Notes under the pieces: generated by a model
Databases searched by the model: none
What the model was told of the DNA's origin: nothing
What the model saw: only the letters and a program-made list of their open reading frames with translations
Translations under genes and position numbers: made by a program
Part shown: positions 1 to 6,302 of the stretch, one piece after another
How positions within the stretch are numbered: position 1 is the first letter of the stretch
How the letters are laid out: each line of letters starts with the position of its first letter
NCBI GenBank assembly: GCA_964356135.1
Contig: CAYHGV010000075.1
Location: 1-14,807 of the forward strand
Source: CAYHGV01 sp964356135
GTDB taxonomy: Bacteria > Hydrothermota > Tepidihabitantia > CAYHGV01
DNA: 14,807 nucleotides
Direction of reading: 5' to 3'

Positions 1-1
1 T

Positions 2-250
2 GCCTGGAGATTTATGGTCGAAAAGACCGGCATCGATTCATCCTTCGCCCAGGCAGAAGTCCGCCGTTACTGCATGACCCCGACTCAACCAATGAGTTAT
101 TTGGTCGGCAAAACCCAGATTATGGAACTCCGGGATAAACTCCAGCGCAAACTGGGAGTAGAATTCTCTTTGAAGGACTTCCACGACCGGCTGTTAGCCG
201 AAGGCTCAATCCCCGTGCGCCTGATTGAGAAAAAATTACTGGGGGAGTAA
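2..250 (+). CDS. DUF885-family protein, C-terminal fragment (partial at 5' end)
   Basis: This is the 3' end of a gene cut by the left edge of the window; the reading frame is open from base 2, so the first visible ATG (14) is internal. The translated end (AWRFMVEKTG..., then RRYCMTPTQPMSYLVGKTQI, then KLGVEFSLKDFHDRLLAEG) matches the conserved C-terminus of DUF885 proteins: a 'RY...P.Q..SY..G...I..LR' block followed by 'F..FHD.LL..G..P...L'. DUF885 proteins are usually about 550-600 residues and carry a zinc-protease-like HExxxGH motif in the part missing here, so a hydrolase or peptidase role is likely by family but cannot be checked in this fragment. The gene ends with TAA, followed at once by a 12-base palindrome (251-262). 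Confidence 0.82.
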   Translation, partial: AWRFMVEKTGIDSSFAQAEVRRYCMTPTQPMSYLVGKTQIMELRDKLQRKLGVEFSLKDFHDRLLAEGSIPVRLIEKKLLGE

Positions 251-262
251 TCTGAATTCAGA
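251..262. repeat. 12-base perfect palindrome after the DUF885 stop
   Basis: TCTGAATTCAGA is fully self-complementary and begins on the base after the TAA stop. There is no loop and no T-run, so it is not a standard intrinsic terminator. It could be a protein-binding site or chance. Confidence 0.3.
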
Positions 263-266
263 CATA

Positions 267-328
267 ACCACGAATTGACACGAAGTAAGCCGAATGAACC
301 CGAATAAAAAAATTACCACGAAAGTAAC
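267..328. repeat. Low-complexity intergenic repeat, 'ACCACGAA / CACGAA' family
   Basis: The stretch is built from imperfect copies of CACGAA/CCGAAT words: ACCACGAATTGACACGAAG near 267-285, then CCGAATGAACCCGAATAA, then ACCACGAAAGTAACGAAG near 315-332. It lies between convergent genes, is not coding, and resembles similar phrase-like repeats elsewhere in this window. A TTGACA inside it is part of the repeat rather than a convincing promoter. Confidence 0.55.
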
Positions 329-411
329 GAAGAAAACCAGCGTGCAGGAGTTTAAAGAAAAGGCCGTTATAATAAAATAAATTTAACTATTGCGGCTCGC
401 TTCAAACCACA

Positions 412-433
412 CAATTTAACCATTTAACCAATT
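412..433. repeat. Low-complexity repeat, 'ATTTAACC' family
   Basis: Near-tandem 8-base words (AATTTAACC, ATTTAACC, AATT) sit just past the 3' end of the minus-strand gene that stops at 435. This is a different word family from the CACGAA repeat 90 bases to the left. The rest of the gap (about 330-410) is AT-rich and shows nothing I recognise. Confidence 0.5.
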
Positions 434-434
434 C

Positions 435-875
435 CTAAGTTTGTGCCTTTGGTAGTTTGCGGTTGATGAATTCTAAAATCGGTTGCCGGTCTTTTGGTAA
501 TAAAAGATGAATGCCCCGGAAATTATCGAGAAAAGTCTTTCTCGAGAACGGGCTTAAGACCACCCCATTTTTCGCAAAGATAACCCGGCGAAATTCATTC
601 CACTTTCTGCCATGTTTGGAATACCACCGGACAATCAATACCCCTTCGTTATCCAGGATATAGCTTGACGGAAAGAAATAACTATTCAGGGCTAGGAAGA
701 ATACCGCCAGGGCAAAAATAGTCCAGAACGGTCCGTAAAAAATAAATATGAAGACATGGAGCGCAACCAAAAATACTGCCGCCCCTACGGTCTTCTTAGG
801 ATATTCCCTGGCGGGAAACACCTGCCAGGAAATTTTTTCCTGAATCTCGTTATTTGCTATTTCGTTTTCGTTCAT
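435..875 (-). CDS. Small membrane protein with two TM segments and a PH-like cytoplasmic domain (hypothetical)
   Basis: A 146-residue protein with a polar N-terminus (1-27), two closely spaced hydrophobic segments (about 28-47 and 48-67, with a short FYGPF turn) and a soluble C-terminal half (about 70-146). The C-terminal half has the feel of a bacterial PH domain (YdbS/DUF304-like): YILDNEGVLIVRW, then WNEFRRVIFAKNGVVLSPF, then FRGIHLLLP. This assignment is by pattern only. The start is supported by AGGAG a few bases upstream (GATCAGGAGAAAATG on the minus strand). It lies 74 bases downstream of the tRNA on the same strand and may be transcribed with it. No function can be assigned; PH-like membrane proteins of this type often have unknown ligands. 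Confidence 0.7.
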   Translation of the reverse strand: MNENEIANNEIQEKISWQVFPAREYPKKTVGAAVFLVALHVFIFIFYGPFWTIFALAVFFLALNSYFFPSSYILDNEGVLIVRWYSKHGRKWNEFRRVIFAKNGVVLSPFSRKTFLDNFRGIHLLLPKDRQPILEFINRKLPKAQT

Positions 876-910
876 TTTCTCCTGATCTTTTTAGATTTAT
901 CTTTCCCTGA

Positions 911-945
911 CCCCTAACACCTCATCCCTCTTCCCTCTTCCCTGC
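911..945. repeat. Purine/pyrimidine low-complexity repeat (GGGAAGA family on the minus strand)
   Basis: The plus strand reads CCCTAACACCTCATCCC followed by two TTCCCTC-like words and CTTCCCTG, so the minus strand is a purine run of GGGAAGA/GGGATGA words. It fills most of the 74 bases between the 3' end of the tRNA and the start of the small membrane protein. It shows no hairpin and so is not an intrinsic terminator for the tRNA. Confidence 0.5.
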
Positions 946-949
946 TTTA

Positions 950-1024
950 TGGGCCCGGTAGGACTCGAACCTACGACCCGCTGATTATGAGTCAGCTGCT
1001 CTAACCAGGCTGAGCTACGGGCCC
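950..1024 (-). tRNA. tRNA with CAU anticodon, probably tRNA-Ile2 (TilS substrate)
   Basis: A complete 75-base cloverleaf can be folded by eye: acceptor GGGCCCG/CGGGCCC, D arm GCTC...GAGC, anticodon stem GCTGA/TCAGC around the loop CTCATAA (anticodon CAU), T arm GTAGG-TTCGAGT-CCTAC, and discriminator A73 at 950. CCA is not encoded (TAAAG follows). A CAU tRNA can be initiator Met, elongator Met or Ile2. The stem lacks the GGG/CCC pairs of initiator tRNA. The acceptor carries C4-G69 and C5-G68, reported recognition features of TilS on tRNA-Ile2, and the next gene is tilS, so I favour Ile2 (C34 converted to lysidine, reading AUA). Elongator Met remains possible. The gene has its own promoter at 1036-1064. 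Confidence 0.93.
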
Positions 1025-1035
1025 GAAGACAGGGG

Positions 1036-1064
1036 ATAGTAATCAGTGCACCGGGAATAGTCAA
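1036..1064 (-). promoter_or_regulatory. Sigma70-type promoter of the tRNA gene
   Basis: On the minus strand TTGACT (1059-1064, 5/6 to consensus) and TACTAT (1036-1041, 4/6) are separated by 17 bases. The -10 box ends 11 bases before the mature tRNA 5' end at 1024, the short leader expected for a tRNA gene. Confidence 0.65.
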
Positions 1065-1095
1065 GTGGTTTTTAAAACCCTAAAAGATTTTTCTC

Positions 1096-1154
1096 AACCA
1101 CTGATCCGCCAAGCAGTGTTGCGGAGTATGGCGGATTCAGTGTCTTCGGTGGTT
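1096..1154. repeat. Imperfect inverted repeat with GGCGGA arms between the divergent tRNA and tilS
   Basis: The left arm at 1100-1110 (ACTGATCCGCC) pairs with 1130-1141 (GGCGGATTCAGT), giving 11 base pairs with one bulged base and a 19-base loop that itself contains GCGGAGTATGGCGGA-like words. Flanking AACC (1096-1099) and GGTT (1151-1154) extend the symmetry. The outer right part on the minus strand, ACCACCGAAGACACTGA, resembles the ACCACCGAG words found in the folP tail. There is no T-run, and the element lies upstream of both divergent promoters, so a terminator role is unlikely; it looks like a dispersed element. Confidence 0.55.
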
Positions 1155-1177
1155 TATAGAACCCCTTGTTTTCCCTC

Positions 1178-1206
1178 TTGATTTTATTTTGTCAACTATT
1201 TAAGAT
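1178..1206 (+). promoter_or_regulatory. Candidate promoter of tilS
   Basis: TTGATT (1178-1183) and TAAGAT (1201-1206) are separated by exactly 17 bases; each matches the sigma70 consensus at 4 of 6 positions. The predicted transcription start (about 1212-1214) coincides with the first tilS ATG, which would make the message leaderless or nearly so. Confidence 0.4.
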
Positions 1207-1211
1207 TTTGC

Positions 1212-2606
1212 ATGCTTAAAAAGATGTGTGCGACAATCGAGCGGTATCGGATGCTGGGCGGAACAAGTTCCGAACGGACAAAGTCTGTTCTTGTTGCCTG
1301 CTCCGGTGGCCCGGATTCGATGGCACTCCTCCACGGTCTCAGCAAGCTGAAAGACCAGTACCGTATCTCACTGGCCGGCTTCCACTTAAACCACCAGCTT
1401 CGTGGAGGAGAGTCGTCTGCCGATGCAACCTTTGTCCGCCAGGTCTTTCAGGACCTGGGTATTCCCGTGACCATCAAAAGCGCCGATGTCCGAAAATTTG
1501 CAAAAACCCACAAACTCTCCTTAGAAGAAGCGGCACGCAAGGTCCGGTATGACCTCCTGGAAGCCACCGCCGATGCGATACAAGCCGACCGGATCGCCTT
1601 AGGCCATACGCTCAATGATAACGCCGAGACGGTTCTGTTGAATCTGATCCGAGGCTCTGGCCATTCCGGGCTCTCGGGAATCCCTCCTTTGCGAGGTCGC
1701 ATCATCCGGCCATTAATCGGGATTGACCGGAACGATATTATAAAGTTCTTAAGCACCAATACTATCCGCTATCGCCTCGATACCTCCAATAACGATTTGC
1801 GATTTCCAAGGAACTTCATCCGGCATAAGATTATTCCACTGGCATTAGAGCTCAATCCCCGTTTTCTCCAAGCCGTCAGCCGAACTACCGAGGTAATGAC
1901 CACGGAGGAAAATTATCTGTCTCAATTGACCGTCCAGGCCTGCGTCGACGTAGTAATAGTTGAAGAAAATGGCTTTTACCTTGACATACCAAAACTCCTT
2001 GCCTATAATGATTCGGTTAAAAGGAGAGTACTTAAGCAGTTGAAACCGGATTTAGATTTTAAGCTGATTCACAGGATTCTTGAAATCCTGGAAGGACGAA
2101 GTGGCAAAATGGTTACTCTCCCCGACGGCTGGAAGGTAGTTAAGGAATATGACCGTCTCTATATGGGAAAAAATCGGGTAGGCTTACCGCCGGTAGAAAA
2201 AAAACTGGTTATCGGTGGAGAGATTGATTATTCGGGTTGGTGTTTAACGGCACTGCTCAAGAATAAGTCCAATCTCACCAATAAACCGAAGGAGTGCGAG
2301 ATATTCGATTTTAACAAGATTGAACTGCCGCTGATTGTGCGGACCCGAAAACCGGGGGACCGATTTCAACCCCTGGGACTGGGAACAAAAACGAAATTAA
2401 AAGAGGTCATGATTAATGATAAAATACCAAAACGGCTACGCGATAGCTTGCCGCTGCTCTGTGACCAGGCAGGGATTTTGTGGGTCCTGGGCGGCCGGCG
2501 ATCTGAACGCGCAAAAGTTAATTCGCAGACTAAAAAATTTTTATTGGTTAAAGCATTGATGAAAACTGAGAAAAAAAATGAAAACAATAACATTGATGCA
2601 GACTGA
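1212..2606 (+). CDS. tilS: tRNA(Ile)-lysidine synthase
   Basis: TilS ligates lysine to C34 of tRNA-Ile2 (CAU) using ATP, switching it from Met/AUG to Ile/AUA; it acts in the cytoplasm and is normally essential. The 464-residue protein has the N-type ATP pyrophosphatase PP-loop SGGPDS (residues 31-36), an HTLNDNAETVLL segment near 131-142 that corresponds to the family HHxDDQxET motif (N-D-N here), an RFPRNFIRH block, and the C-terminal TilS domain with RTRKPGDRFQPLG near 377 and RRSERAKV near the end. The length is normal; the last 15 residues are a low-complexity Lys/Asn tail. No Shine-Dalgarno is visible before 1212 or the next in-frame ATG at 1224; either may be the start. The presumed substrate tRNA is encoded divergently 187 bases away. 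The hpt gene often found between tilS and ftsH is absent. Confidence 0.95.
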   Translation: MLKKMCATIERYRMLGGTSSERTKSVLVACSGGPDSMALLHGLSKLKDQYRISLAGFHLNHQLRGGESSADATFVRQVFQDLGIPVTIKSADVRKFAKTHKLSLEEAARKVRYDLLEATADAIQADRIALGHTLNDNAETVLLNLIRGSGHSGLSGIPPLRGRIIRPLIGIDRNDIIKFLSTNTIRYRLDTSNNDLRFPRNFIRHKIIPLALELNPRFLQAVSRTTEVMTTEENYLSQLTVQACVDVVIVEENGFYLDIPKLLAYNDSVKRRVLKQLKPDLDFKLIHRILEILEGRSGKMVTLPDGWKVVKEYDRLYMGKNRVGLPPVEKKLVIGGEIDYSGWCLTALLKNKSNLTNKPKECEIFDFNKIELPLIVRTRKPGDRFQPLGLGTKTKLKEVMINDKIPKRLRDSLPLLCDQAGILWVLGGRRSERAKVNSQTKKFLLVKALMKTEKKNENNNIDAD

Positions 2607-2684
2607 GATAAATGATGATTAAGAATTTCATTCTACTGCAATTCTTTACTCAGCCAACCTCAATGCTCAATTTTATTTACTTAC

Positions 2685-2692
2685 GAGGAGGT
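2685..2692 (+). promoter_or_regulatory. Strong Shine-Dalgarno of ftsH
   Basis: GAGGAGGT lies 10 bases before the ATG at 2703 and complements the CACCTCC tail of the 16S rRNA at the right edge of the window. It fixes the ftsH start. The 96-base gap after tilS shows no terminator. Confidence 0.75.
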
Positions 2693-2702
2693 AATTACTG
2701 CA

Positions 2703-4589
2703 ATGGATAAAAAACGCAACGAACCCTCTGCCGGCCGGGTAATACGGCCATTCATAATCTGGATTTCGATATTATTAGTGGTCTGGTTGGCCTGGAATTT
2801 CTTTGCCTCGCGCCGCGGTGGGGAAGTTTGGATTTCCTATGATAAATTTCAAGACGAGCTCCAGGTTGGGAATATTAAATCAGTCACGATTATCGATAAG
2901 GACCTATCCGGACAGTTTCTCAAAGAAACGAGTATCATACCCACCGGTCAATCCGAACCGGCGCAGGTCAAGCGGTTCAAAACCCGGATACCGTTCGATG
3001 ACCCCAGTTTAATCACCGATATGCGCCAGAAGGGCGTTGAAATCGTGGCAAAGCCTGCCTCACCCTGGACCAATCTCCTGATCAACATTTTACCCTGGGC
3101 ACTGATTATCGGAGTAATCTGGTTCTTCTTCATCCGCCAAATGTCGACCGGCACCAACCGGGCATTTTCGTTCGGCAAGAGCCGGGCACGGGTGCTGACC
3201 GAAGACCGACCGAAGATAACGTTCAACGATGTGGCGGGCGTCGATGAGGCAAAAGAGGAACTAAAAGAAATTATCGAGTTTTTAAAAACACCGCACAAGT
3301 TTCAGAAGTTAGGAGGGCACATCCCGAAAGGAGTGCTCTTAGTCGGCCCGACCGGCACCGGTAAGACCCTCTTAGCAAAAGCGGTTGCAGGTGAAGCCGC
3401 AGTTCCGTTTCTCTCAATCTCCGGTTCGGATTTTGTTGAAATGTTCGTCGGCGTCGGTGCGGCTCGGGTGCGCGACCTGTTTGAACAAGCCAAAAAGCAT
3501 GCCCCCTGCATCATTTTTATTGACGAAATTGATGCGGTCGGCCGGCAGCGCGGTGCCGGCTTAGGTGGTGGCCACGACGAACGCGAACAGACCCTCAACC
3601 AGCTCCTGGTTGAAATGGACGGTTTCGAGACCTCCGAAGGAGTAATTATTATGGCTGCCACTAACCGACCCGATATCTTAGATTGGGCGTTACTGCGACC
3701 CGGACGATTTGACCGGACAATTGTTGTTGACCGGCCGGATATTGTCGGTCGGGAAGGGATATTGAAAGTTCATACCCGAAAGATTCCGGTGGCAAAGGAT
3801 GTCGATTTGAAGGTGCTTGCCCGAGGCACGCCCGGTTTCTCGGGCGCAGATTTAGCCAACATGGTCAACGAAGCCGCATTGCTGGCTGCCCGTCGAAACC
3901 GGAATGCCGTCGTGATGGAAGATTTTGAAGAGGCAAAAGATAAAGTCTTGATGGGTCTGGAACGGCGCAGTCTTTTAATCACCGATGAGGAGAAACGACG
4001 AATCGCGGTTCATGAAGCCGGTCATACCTTAGTCTCAAAAATGATCAAAGGATTAGACCCGATCCATAAGGTCTCAATCATTCCCCGGGGTCGTGCCTTA
4101 GGTCAAACGGTTCCCTTACCGGTTGATGATCGAAAAATCTACCCCAAGAGCTACTGCCTCAACCAATTGGCTTTTATGCTCGGAGGTCGGGCAGCCGAGG
4201 AATTGATCTTAAAAGACATCTCCACCGGTGCCCACGATGACATTGAGAAGGCGACCGCCCTCGCCCGAAAGATGGTGTGTGAATGGGGGATGTCCGACCG
4301 GCTCGGTCCCCTCTCCTTTGGAAAACGGGACGAGGAAATATTCTTAGGCCGGGAGTTCGGCTTGCACCGGGATTTCTCGGAAGCAACCGCCCGGGTTATT
4401 GACGACGAGATTAAACGGTTCGTCGAAGAGCAGGCGGAACGGGCGCGTCAGATCTTGAAAAAGAATCTGCACAAGCTTCAGCAGCTCACTGAAGAGTTGT
4501 TGGAAAAAGAAATTTTAGATGCCGCCAAGATTGATGAACTGTTAGGCCTGAAACCCGAATCGAAAGTCGACCAAACCCCGAACGGATGA
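2703..4589 (+). CDS. ftsH: ATP-dependent zinc metalloprotease FtsH
   Basis: FtsH is a hexameric membrane-anchored AAA+ protease that extracts and degrades damaged membrane proteins and short-lived regulators. The 628 residues show the full family order: TM1 (about 14-35), a periplasmic domain (36-122), TM2 (about 123-143), AAA domain with Walker A GPTGTGKT (215-222; the usual second residue is P), Walker B IIFIDE (270-275), pore-loop MFVG (247-250) and the second region of homology NRPDILDWALLRPGRFD (321-337; W replaces the usual P). The peptidase domain has the zinc motif HEAGH (437-441) with a likely third acidic ligand in STGAHDDIE (507-515). A charged coiled-coil-like tail follows. Length and motifs are intact. 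folP follows after 13 bases, suggesting one transcript. Confidence 0.98.
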   Translation: MDKKRNEPSAGRVIRPFIIWISILLVVWLAWNFFASRRGGEVWISYDKFQDELQVGNIKSVTIIDKDLSGQFLKETSIIPTGQSEPAQVKRFKTRIPFDDPSLITDMRQKGVEIVAKPASPWTNLLINILPWALIIGVIWFFFIRQMSTGTNRAFSFGKSRARVLTEDRPKITFNDVAGVDEAKEELKEIIEFLKTPHKFQKLGGHIPKGVLLVGPTGTGKTLLAKAVAGEAAVPFLSISGSDFVEMFVGVGAARVRDLFEQAKKHAPCIIFIDEIDAVGRQRGAGLGGGHDEREQTLNQLLVEMDGFETSEGVIIMAATNRPDILDWALLRPGRFDRTIVVDRPDIVGREGILKVHTRKIPVAKDVDLKVLARGTPGFSGADLANMVNEAALLAARRNRNAVVMEDFEEAKDKVLMGLERRSLLITDEEKRRIAVHEAGHTLVSKMIKGLDPIHKVSIIPRGRALGQTVPLPVDDRKIYPKSYCLNQLAFMLGGRAAEELILKDISTGAHDDIEKATALARKMVCEWGMSDRLGPLSFGKRDEEIFLGREFGLHRDFSEATARVIDDEIKRFVEEQAERARQILKKNLHKLQQLTEELLEKEILDAAKIDELLGLKPESKVDQTPNG

Positions 4590-4602
4590 TTGTGTAACAA
4601 CC

Positions 4603-5481
4603 ATGGTCTGGGAGTTACGGGACCGGACGCTGACCATAGACAAAAAAACCCTGGTGATGGGTGTCATCAATCTTACACCGGATTCGTTCTCGGACGGCGG
4701 ACTCTATCAGGCACGCACCAAAGCGGTGGAGCGGGCACAGGCGATGGTGAACGAAGGTGCCGATATTATTGACCTCGGCGCCGAATCCACCCGCCCCGGC
4801 TCTGAGTCGATCTCGGTCGATGAAGAATGCGCCCGGCTCTTACCGGCTTTAAAAACAATCAAAGACGAACTCGAGGTCCTGATCTCGGTTGACACCTATA
4901 AATCCCGAGTCGCCTCGGAAGCGCTTAAATTAGGAGCGGATGTCATTAACGATATCTCCGGCTTCCATTTCGACCCGAAGCTTCCCCGAACAATCGCCGA
5001 GTTTCATGCCGGCTGTGTTTTGATGCATATCAAGGGCACACCAAAGGATATGCAGCACGACCCCGGCTACGAAGATCTCTGGGGTGAAATTATTGACTAC
5101 CTGAAATCGGGCTTAACCCGGGCAGCCGAAGCGGGCATCAAACCAGAGTCGATCGTGCTTGACCCGGGCATTGGATTCGGTAAGCGGCTCGAAGATAATT
5201 ATAAAATCATAAAAGAATTGGACCGGCTCAAGGTCTGCGGTCGACCGATCGTCGTCGGTCCTTCGCGCAAGTCATTTATCGGTCTCACCCTCAACCTGCC
5301 AGTCGACGACCGATTGGAAGGCAGTCTTGCCGCAGCAGTATTGGCAATAGCCAACGGCGCGAATATCCTGCGCGTGCACGATATCCGGGCAACCCGGCGT
5401 GCCGCAACCTTGACCGACGCGATTCTGAGAGCAGAGTCCCACAAGGACAATAAAACCACCGAGACCACCGAGAAAGCATAA
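4603..5481 (+). CDS. folP: Dihydropteroate synthase
   Basis: FolP condenses dihydropterin pyrophosphate with p-aminobenzoate to make dihydropteroate in folate synthesis and is the sulfonamide target. The 292-residue TIM-barrel protein has the signature blocks MGVINLTPDSFSDGG (19-33), DLGAESTRPGS (57-67), SVDTYK (95-100), NDISG (116-120), MHIKGTPKDMQ (141-151), DPGIGFGK (187-194), GPSRKSFIG (219-227) and RVHD (257-260). The ATG at 4603 has no visible SD, so translation may be coupled to ftsH 13 bases upstream; other in-frame starts would not keep the conserved N-terminus. The last 15 residues (about 278-292, with TTETTEK) are encoded by a tandem repeat rather than conserved sequence. The ftsH-folP-cdaA order is seen in other bacteria. 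Confidence 0.97.
   Translation: MVWELRDRTLTIDKKTLVMGVINLTPDSFSDGGLYQARTKAVERAQAMVNEGADIIDLGAESTRPGSESISVDEECARLLPALKTIKDELEVLISVDTYKSRVASEALKLGADVINDISGFHFDPKLPRTIAEFHAGCVLMHIKGTPKDMQHDPGYEDLWGEIIDYLKSGLTRAAEAGIKPESIVLDPGIGFGKRLEDNYKIIKELDRLKVCGRPIVVGPSRKSFIGLTLNLPVDDRLEGSLAAAVLAIANGANILRVHDIRATRRAATLTDAILRAESHKDNKTTETTEKA
5455..5472. repeat. Tandem ACCACCGAG repeat within the 3' end of folP
   Basis: Two perfect 9-base units (5455-5463, 5464-5472) code for the TTETTE of the FolP tail. The same wording recurs on the minus strand of the inverted element at 1142-1154, which suggests a dispersed repeat that has extended the folP reading frame. Confidence 0.6.
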
Positions 5482-5494
5482 AAGTGACTACTTC

Positions 5495-5527
5495 GCATTT
5501 TTCATTTTGCATTTTTCATTTTGCATT
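5495..5527. repeat. Tandem 14-base repeat GCATTTTTCATTTT between folP and cdaA
   Basis: Two perfect 14-base copies (5495-5508 and 5509-5522) plus a partial third (GCATT, 5523-5527) occupy over half of the 61-base folP-cdaA gap. An upstream in-frame ATG at 5507 for cdaA lies inside the repeat. Confidence 0.75.
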
Positions 5528-5542
5528 GAACCGAAACGCCTT

Positions 5543-6301
5543 ATGCTCAGTTTCTTAAGACCGTCGATTTTAGATATCGTTGACATTGCGATCGTCGCCT
5601 TAGTTATTTACTACTTTTTGCAGTTCATTCGTGGAACCCGGGCGTTCCAGATGCTGTTTGCGCTGGTGGCGATTTTCATCGCTTCGTATTTCGCCCGCTG
5701 GGCGAACCTGAAGGCACTTGGTTTGATCATCGATTCCCTGAAAGCCTTCTGGGTAGTCGCCTTTGTGATTCTCTTTCAACCTGAGATTCGCAACGCATTA
5801 GCCCGCTTGGGGCGCTACCGTTTTTTGCGGTTTTTTATTAAACCCGAAGAGGAAAGTGCTACCGTCGAAGAATTGATCCGGGCAACCGAACTCATGAAGG
5901 AACGACGGCTCGGTGGGCTGATTGTCATACAGCGTGAGATGGGTCTCAAAGAGTATATCGAAACCGGCACGACGGTTTCGGCTAAGGTCTCGGCTCCGCT
6001 GTTAGCTTCAATTTTCACCACGCCTTCACCCCTGCACGATGGTGCCTGTATCATAAAAAATGATGAGATTGTTGCTGCCGGTTGCATCCTGCCGTTGTTC
6101 GAAGTTCCAAATTTAGACGGATTTTTAGGAACCCGTCACCGTGCCGGCCTTGGTATCACCAGCTTGAGTGACGCGGTCTCAATCATCGTCTCGGAGGAAA
6201 CGAAAAAGGTCTCGTTTGCCTCCCGGGGTAAATTGATAACCAACCTTTCGAGTTCCGCTTTACGAAGAAATCTTAACAAAGCACTCTTCAAGGAGGTCTA
6301 A
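5543..6301 (+). CDS. cdaA: Diadenylate cyclase CdaA (membrane DAC)
   Basis: CdaA (DacA/YbbP) joins two ATP molecules into the second messenger c-di-AMP at the inner face of the membrane. The 252-residue product has three hydrophobic segments (about 9-30, 36-52, 62-78) and then the DisA_N/DAC domain with both catalytic motifs intact: DGA (166-168, in SPLHDGACI) and RHR (198-200, in GTRHRAGLG). I start at 5543 (MLSFLRPSILDIVDI, matching family N-termini) because the 12 extra residues from the ATG at 5507 are encoded by the low-complexity repeat. No clear SD precedes 5543. The usual partners cdaR (ybbR) and glmM do not follow; a DUF2723 gene begins one base after the stop. Confidence 0.95.
   Translation: MLSFLRPSILDIVDIAIVALVIYYFLQFIRGTRAFQMLFALVAIFIASYFARWANLKALGLIIDSLKAFWVVAFVILFQPEIRNALARLGRYRFLRFFIKPEEESATVEELIRATELMKERRLGGLIVIQREMGLKEYIETGTTVSAKVSAPLLASIFTTPSPLHDGACIIKNDEIVAAGCILPLFEVPNLDGFLGTRHRAGLGITSLSDAVSIIVSEETKKVSFASRGKLITNLSSSALRRNLNKALFKEV
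6290..6297 (+). promoter_or_regulatory. Shine-Dalgarno of the DUF2723 gene, inside the cdaA 3' end
   Basis: AAGGAGGT lies within the last codons of cdaA, 5 bases before the ATG at 6303. It is fully complementary to the 16S tail seen at the window's right end and implies tight coupling between the two genes. Confidence 0.8.
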
Positions 6302-6302
6302 T

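Noticed and set aside
273..278. TTGACA as a promoter -35 box
   Set aside because: It is part of the CACGAA repeat and has no acceptable -10 box at 16-18 bases.
267..433. CRISPR array or regulatory array in the first gap
   Set aside because: Units are short, imperfect and of mixed families, with no regular spacers of 25-40 bases.
4590..4772. Short plus-strand frame starting right after ftsH
   Set aside because: It overlaps the conserved folP N-terminus in another frame and has no SD.
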